DNA of 64,000 nucleotides from Sorghum bicolor (Eukaryota > Streptophyta > Magnoliopsida > Poales > Poaceae): positions 46,783,650 through 46,847,649 of the forward strand of contig NC_012873.2 in assembly GCF_000003195.3 (NCBI RefSeq), in the 5' to 3' direction. The notes beneath the pieces were generated by a model. It did not search any database. It was not told the origin of the DNA and worked only from the letters and a program-made list of their open reading frames with translations. The first letter of the stretch is position 1; each line of letters opens with the position of its first letter. Both the position numbers and the translations under genes were made by a program. Positions 59,280 to 64,000 of this stretch are shown here, in pieces.

Positions 59280-59297
59280 CCCCTACCTCGTGCGCCA
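59280..59297 (-). other. Primer binding site of element E, possibly tRNA-Arg
   Basis: Minus strand TGGCGCACGAGGTAGGGG, two bases from the LTR. It differs at three positions from the tRNA-Arg type site TGGCGCGCCAGGTAGGGG that I recall for Tat elements. Confidence 0.6.
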
Positions 59298-59496
59298 ACT
59301 GTCGGTGTCTGGACACGTGATCCAGACACTAACGAGTGATCGAGTCTACGTGCCCCAAAACCCAAATGGTGATGCAAGAAGGACACAAGAGATTTATACT
59401 GGTTCGGGCCAACACTGCCCTACGTCTAGTGTTGGGGTCAGATCTTGTATTATCTTGCACCCAAAGTGTTCATAGTAGGGGATACAAGCAGTTTGC

Positions 59497-59518
59497 GAGA
59501 GAGAGAGAGAGAGAGAGA
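59497..59518. repeat. (GA)n microsatellite
   Basis: About eleven GA units within the LTR of E. Confidence 0.95.
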
Positions 59519-59742
59519 AGGAGTCCCAGGTCTCGGCTTTGTTGGTGGTTGAGTGCTCGTGTGAGAACTTAGATGTGTTGTGGTTGTGCTCGGTGTTGGT
59601 TGTTGAGTTGGTCGTGTCCCTAAACGGTGCTCTACCTCCCCTTTTATAGTCTTAAGGGGAGGTAGATTTTACATGTGTGAACTCTATTTTTACTCCTAGT
59701 ATATGGAGGAAGTGCGACGTCGGAGCTGTAGTGGCTGATCAC

Positions 59743-61937
59743 TGTTGACGGTCCATAAGTATCAAATTTAATTATCAAATAAACAAAGAAAAGGATCCAA
59801 ATGAAATCAACATCTAGACTTAGGGTTTTATCTGACAGAATTCCACGAGTTTTGGGTGTTTATCTATTTCTGCAGGGGGTTATCAGGAAATACGGAAGAA
59901 AGGCCCACACGTCGGAATTACATAGAGATATTAACGTGCCGCGCAATTATCTTACATCTAGAAGACTCCAGAAGCCACGGGAAGAAAGCGGAGGCCGAAC
60001 GGGGCTAGAGGCAGGCGCCCGCCCTCCTGCCCTGGGCGCCCGCCCTGACTTGGAGGCCAATCAGGACTCTGTTTCTCGGGAGATCTCCACCGACCTAAAG
60101 GATCAAGAATAACCGTTCAATCTATATCGGTTTGATCCAACGGCCCATATTCACTTGAAGGGACTATAAAACCAGACCCCCTGGCCTCTGGAGGAGAAAG
60201 CCTCTCAACCCTAATTCATTATTCTCAAGGGAGAAGAAGCCTCTGATCAAGATTAGAGCCACCACATCAATTAGACATCTAGATTAGCATAGCTACATAA
60301 GATTAGAACTAGAAGGAGTCAATCTTCGATTGGTTTCCGGATCTGTCAAGAGGATTCTTGTTAATTCTCTAATTGTGCTTCTAATTGTTCTCTAATTATC
60401 TTTGTTCTTCAATATTATGAATATGACTTTGTTCTACTTCAATCAATGTTATCCTAAACGCTAAACAGTAAACAGTCGGTCACCCTTCGTTTAGCGTTTA
60501 AACTGTTTAGACGGTGTTTAAACGGATTAAAACAGTCTAAACGGTTTTTACACAATATTACAAAAATGTGCATATTTTTAATGTAAAATCAATCATTCTA
60601 TCATTTATACATATTTATGCAACTAAAAACCATTTATTTTATTATGTATATATGTTTATGCATGTTAGAAGAATTAAATATACATATTTATGCATGTAAC
60701 AAATCAATTTTATATATTTATTAATATAATAAATTTAAGTATACAAATTGTTGATATAAAATTCAACTAGATTTACCTAGTGTTTGCCTAAACGCCCGTT
60801 TAAACAGCCGTTTATCACGTTTAATACCGTTTACAACCGTTCCGTGTAGGCCGTTTAGACCGTTTTCCCTGTTTTTTGACCGTTTAAACGGTCAACCGTT
60901 TAATTTCCTGTTTACCCCCTAAACAAAACAGTTTGCCACCGTTTACCGTTTAATGACCGTTTAATCGGCCGTTTAGGCCGTTTAGGCGAACACTGACTTC
61001 AATATATTGCTTATGACTTTGCTCTACTTGTTTATATTCAAGATTATATTGTTCTTAGTTTATCATAGTTATGTACTTGGCTTAGTTAGATTGGATCTAT
61101 ATACATGCTTAGGATCGTATAGCGTTTATCCATCGGATCCATGGGTAAATGATAGATATTGTGTAGGCGTGGTGCTTATACCGTATTTATATGCGATTGT
61201 ACCCAATATGCCAGATCGTGGGGTAGTTCGTGATAGTGACAGCTTCATTGATTCTTATATAGTCCCCCTCTCGTGTATTGGGCTGGCAGAGCAATATTAT
61301 TACAGGGGAGTGATTGCTATGTTTCTCATTTACCTTGCTAATATCACTATGCATGGGCGTAGTCTTGTCTCGCAATGATTGCTAAGTATGCTTGCACTAA
61401 CTATGATAATGCTAGACTATATAGTTGAGAATAACTTAGGAAATATTCTTGTAGTTTGTTCTAATACCATGCTAATGACTTTCTAGAGTATCTAATTGAG
61501 GTGCTTATCATATTTATATGTGGCTAAGTTATGATCAGATTAATTATCCTTGTCACTATTCATTATTTCATATATCCTTTATGTGACACTTATCCTGTAT
61601 GAAAGAGTTAGATAAATATTCTCAATTATATATGCAATGATAGATACTCAATCTCATATTCTATTCTGTAATCAATATTGATGATTGTTAATCCCTTCCC
61701 AGATACCTGGAATACTTTCCGGTTAAAATGCTACATCGGTATTAATCTGTGCGCTTGCAGATCCCATTCATTATTTATTTAGAAGAGCAATTGCATATTT
61801 CAATACCGCATCTCTCATGTCATGCTGGGGATGACAACTTAGCTTAAGTGGTATGAGGGATAGGTTTGGCATTTTGGCACCGTTATCAGAATTAGAAAAC
61901 TGTCTACTTTTGGTAATGATGTTAAGAATACCCAACA
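59743..61937 (+). mobile_element. Solo LTR of the B family
   Basis: TGTTGACGGTCC to AATACCCAACA with a perfect ATCAC duplication at 59738-59742 and 61938-61942. It aligns with the reverse of 17638-19267. Without the hAT-like insert it is 1635 bases, against 1630 for the LTR of B. TATA at about 60164-60172 (CTATAAAACC); two GGGCGCCCGCCC boxes at 60015-60050. Confidence 0.93.
60444..60995. mobile_element. Non-autonomous hAT-like element, 552 bp
   Basis: Interrupts the solo LTR between CTACTTCAAT and ATATTGC. Flanked by the 8-bp duplication ACTTCAAT (60436-60443 and 60996-61003), the hAT size. Ends are CAATGTTATCCTAAACG and, on the other strand, CAGTGTTCGCCTAAACG: 14 of 17 match. Inside, TAAACGG/CCGTTTA motifs are repeated many times, densest at 60450-60550 and 60780-60990, and the centre (60550-60780) is AT-rich. 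No coding frame. Confidence 0.92.
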
Positions 61938-62299
61938 ATCACCCTGGAGCGATGGTTACGGCGTGGTTGCCTCTGTTGATCATGCGGAGTTGTCCTCTGT
62001 GTAGTAGATCTTGACACCTGGCGTTGTAGTCCCCTTGCCGAGTCCTGTTTTGGGGCGTTCCCTATTTTGTGTCAAGGAGTAGTGATGCTTGGTTATGGCA
62101 ACAGTGCCGAGATTTAATGTCTCCCATCCCCCTCCTTGTCCGGCCGTACACACAGTGACAAGGGTAAGGTGTAACATGGGTGGAAGTTGGTTAGCACAGT
62201 GGGCGCCATCTCCTGTGGCAGTATGGGTGAAGGCGTGGCTCACGTCCCATCCACAGCGCGGTCGTCGTGTGGAGGAGGCCTGCGAATAGGTGGTCCGCG

Positions 62300-62455
62300 C
62301 CGAGGCCGGGGCTCGGGTGAGGCGCAGGTCTCACTCGGGGCCACGGCTCGAGCGAGGCATAGGTCTTGCTCGAGGCTAGGGCTCGAGCGAGGCGCAGATC
62401 TCGTTAGAGGCGCAGGTCTCGCTCGGGGCCAAGGCTCGAGCGAGTTGCAGACCTT
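62300..62455. repeat. Tandem array of GCTCGAGCGAGGCGCAGGTC-type units
   Basis: About five imperfect copies of 30-40 bases built from GCTCGAGCGAGGCGCAGGTC and CTCGCTCGGGGCC. Typical of LTRs of Tat elements. Confidence 0.85.
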
Positions 62456-62547
62456 GCTTTACCCTGCTGGGCTTGTTTGTTGGGCCGAGGCGGAATTGTT
62501 TTAGTCCAACCTGGTGGTGTCTTATAGGGCTTTTTAGGTTCTATCAT

Positions 62548-63084
62548 TTTTATGCCTTTGATTAGAGCAACTCCAGGAGGGCCTCTACTCAATCCTCAAT
62601 ATCTAAATATGGATGTCCAAGCTAAAAACATTACTCCAGCAGGGCCCCTACTCCAGACCCCATATTTGGTTGGTCACCCATATTTCTCCCCCAGATCCCA
62701 TTTCTGTTGGCCCAAGAGGACAGCCTCCATCCTCCATCGCGTGTCCTTAGCCCCAGCGTATGCTCCCTCTCTCTCTCTTCCCTTGCATGTGCATGACACC
62801 CTATGGTAACCGGCTCGATGCTCTAATTGTGTCCCTGTCCAAAGTAAGAAGAAAGAGGAAGAAGAAAAGGACAATGACAAGTGGATCTCTTCTATCATTC
62901 TCTCTTGAATAGATTTGGGGGTTTAAATTTGAGTGCTACGGTTGGAGTTAAAGAAAAAAGTTGAGTCCCAAAAAGTAGGAGAGCATCCAAATTATTAAAA
63001 GTAGGTGGGCTACTCTCTGAGGGAACTGAACCGACGACCACCGAATGACTGACGGGCAATGCAAGGAAAAGTGATATTTTTTTA
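62548..63084. other. Unassigned flank with one TTA-GAGCAACTCC end
   Basis: Starts near the outer edge of E's LTR. TTAGAGCAACTCCAGG at 62562-62577 resembles an inverted-repeat end, and the following bases contain two related copies around ACTCCAGCAGGGCCCC-type motifs (62570, 62635). No matching other end is seen. No gene. Confidence 0.45.
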
Positions 63085-63804
63085 GAGCATCTCCAACAGT
63101 TATGCAATTAGATTTTGCATTCTTGAAATTTGCCAAAAATCTTAAAAATTACTCTCCAACAGTTTTGCATTTGACTTATGCATTTTAGCAAACTTGGCAT
63201 TTGATGGACCAAACTTGGCATTTTTGCATAGGCAAAATGGTTTGACAATTTTGATATCCTGAGAATCTTGGACTCCTTGTCGTGCCCGTACTCCCCATGT
63301 CGCGGTAGTTTCCCATGAGACGACTCCTCCCGCGCCGACTCTTTTCTTTCCCCCGCGCGCCGCCTCCTTTCTTCGCGCGGGGACGAAGGAGATCCATCGC
63401 CGCCTCCTTTTCTTGCAGCGACGTGAGGCTACCTCGAGCAGATGTCGCCGGCCTGGATCAAGCAGTGACCTCTTTTGACGACCTCAAAGCCCTCCTTATG
63501 GAAGCCTTGGGACCCGGATGTCGCGGTGCTACCTGAGACTGTTGTCTCGATCGGATCTCGACGACCTGGACCAAGCGGCGACGTGGACTTGCGGGATGAA
63601 CACGGCCGCGCGACGCGCGAGAGAATTTCCCGCGAAGATGAAAGATTCCCTGACAAAAATAGTTGGGTCCACTATTTTGGAAAATGCCAAGTCAAAAATG
63701 CCAAACACTTGGAGATGAACTTATTTTTCCTTTAGCAAAACGTTTAGGGACTTGACAAACTCTAATAAATGGCAAACTCAAATTGCATAAGGTTGCAGAT
63801 GCTC
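63085..63804. mobile_element. PIF/Harbinger-like short inverted-repeat element, 720 bp
   Basis: Ends GAGCATCTCCAACAGTTATG and, on the other strand, GAGCATCTGCAACCTTATGC; about 22 of the first 26 bases agree when one base is slid. Both sides carry TTA (63082-63084 and 63805-63807). The middle (63290-63620) is GC-rich and carries a plus-strand open stretch without recognisable domains. TTA duplications suggest PIF/Harbinger; no transposase is present. Confidence 0.75.
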
Positions 63805-63807
63805 TTA

Positions 63808-64000
63808 GAGCATCTCCAAGAGTTTGCTATTCCACTTGGTATTCTACAAAATTTGGCAAAAGTTGCAGAAAACGTTCTCCAAGAGTTTGCTATTCACATT
63901 TGCCAAAACCCTTCGATTGCCAAAACTTCCCTCCGCGCGCCCAGGTTTCCGCGCGGCGTACTCGTTCGCGAAATCAACGCGCGGCCTCGCACTGTCGATC
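63808..64000 (+). mobile_element. Second inverted-repeat element, truncated by the window end
   Basis: Begins GAGCATCTCCAAGAGTTTGC immediately after the TTA that closes the previous element, then repeats TCTCCAAGAGTTTGCTATTC at 63875. The other end is outside the window. Confidence 0.65.

Larger units (their letters stand above)
59300..62547 (-). repeat. 5' LTR of Tat-type element E, interrupted by solo LTR B
   Basis: Starts TGTCGGTGTCTGGACACG. The outer end is uncertain: TTCTATCA at 62540-62547 would give a TGATAGAA start on the minus strand but is not a good match to the other end. Contains a GA microsatellite (59497-59518) and a repeat array at 62300-62455. E's 3' LTR is outside the window, so there is no second copy to compare. 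Confidence 0.6.

Noticed and set aside
58710..59572. Plus-strand frames through the E leader and LTR
   Set aside because: The minus-strand Tat leader explains the conservation and the plus frames have no match to known segments.
63315..63735. Plus-strand open stretch in the PIF-like element
   Set aside because: GC-rich and short, with no transposase or host domain that I can recognise; kept only as a note in the element.

Overview
The window is transposable-element DNA from a grass genome; I see no host gene, rRNA, tRNA or CRISPR. The evidence for a grass is several Ty3/gypsy elements of the Athila, Tat and chromovirus (Tekay/Del-like) types with plant tRNA primer sites, a CACTA element with a 3-bp target duplication, and short hAT-like and PIF-like inserts. 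Dense heterochromatin is likely. The species cannot be named from the sequence.

The window is best read as one old nest. The base layer is a minus-strand Tat-type element (E). Its 5' LTR lies at about 59300-62547, and its leader, gag and protease run leftward in five pieces (58736-59299, 57440-57504, 51796-52206, 41123-41616, 19268-20498). Each gap holds a younger insertion. From right to left these are: a solo LTR of type C (57505-58735); a CACTA element (52207-57439, target duplication AGC); a chromovirus D (41617-51795, TTTGC); a 20.6-kb composite Tat element G (20499-41122, CCTCG); and an Athila-like gag/protease element B (up to 19267). A solo LTR of type B (59743-61937, ATCAC) sits in the LTR of E and itself carries a 552-bp hAT-like insert (60444-60995, ACTTCAAT).

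G holds a solo LTR J (21349-22196, CCCTC), an Athila-related element C (30535-37830) and an LTR remnant H (37831-38468). The left LTR of B was hit by an Athila-like element A (2515-11867) and by a further LTR element Z (1-2504). The right edge (62548-64000) carries short inverted-repeat elements bounded by TTA.

A and D still show nearly all of gag-pol, and G shows it in pieces; all are broken by stops and frameshifts. A has an extra 209-residue reading frame after integrase with its own promoter-like upstream region. B and C never had pol in the place expected: each encodes gag and two successive retropepsin domains and an acidic tail, so they are probably non-autonomous and rely on an Athila-type partner. 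G carries the antisense plant-mobile-domain gene known from Tat elements, with visible introns. Most clear premature stops are TAG where CAG is expected, which fits decay of methylated cytosines in CHG sites.
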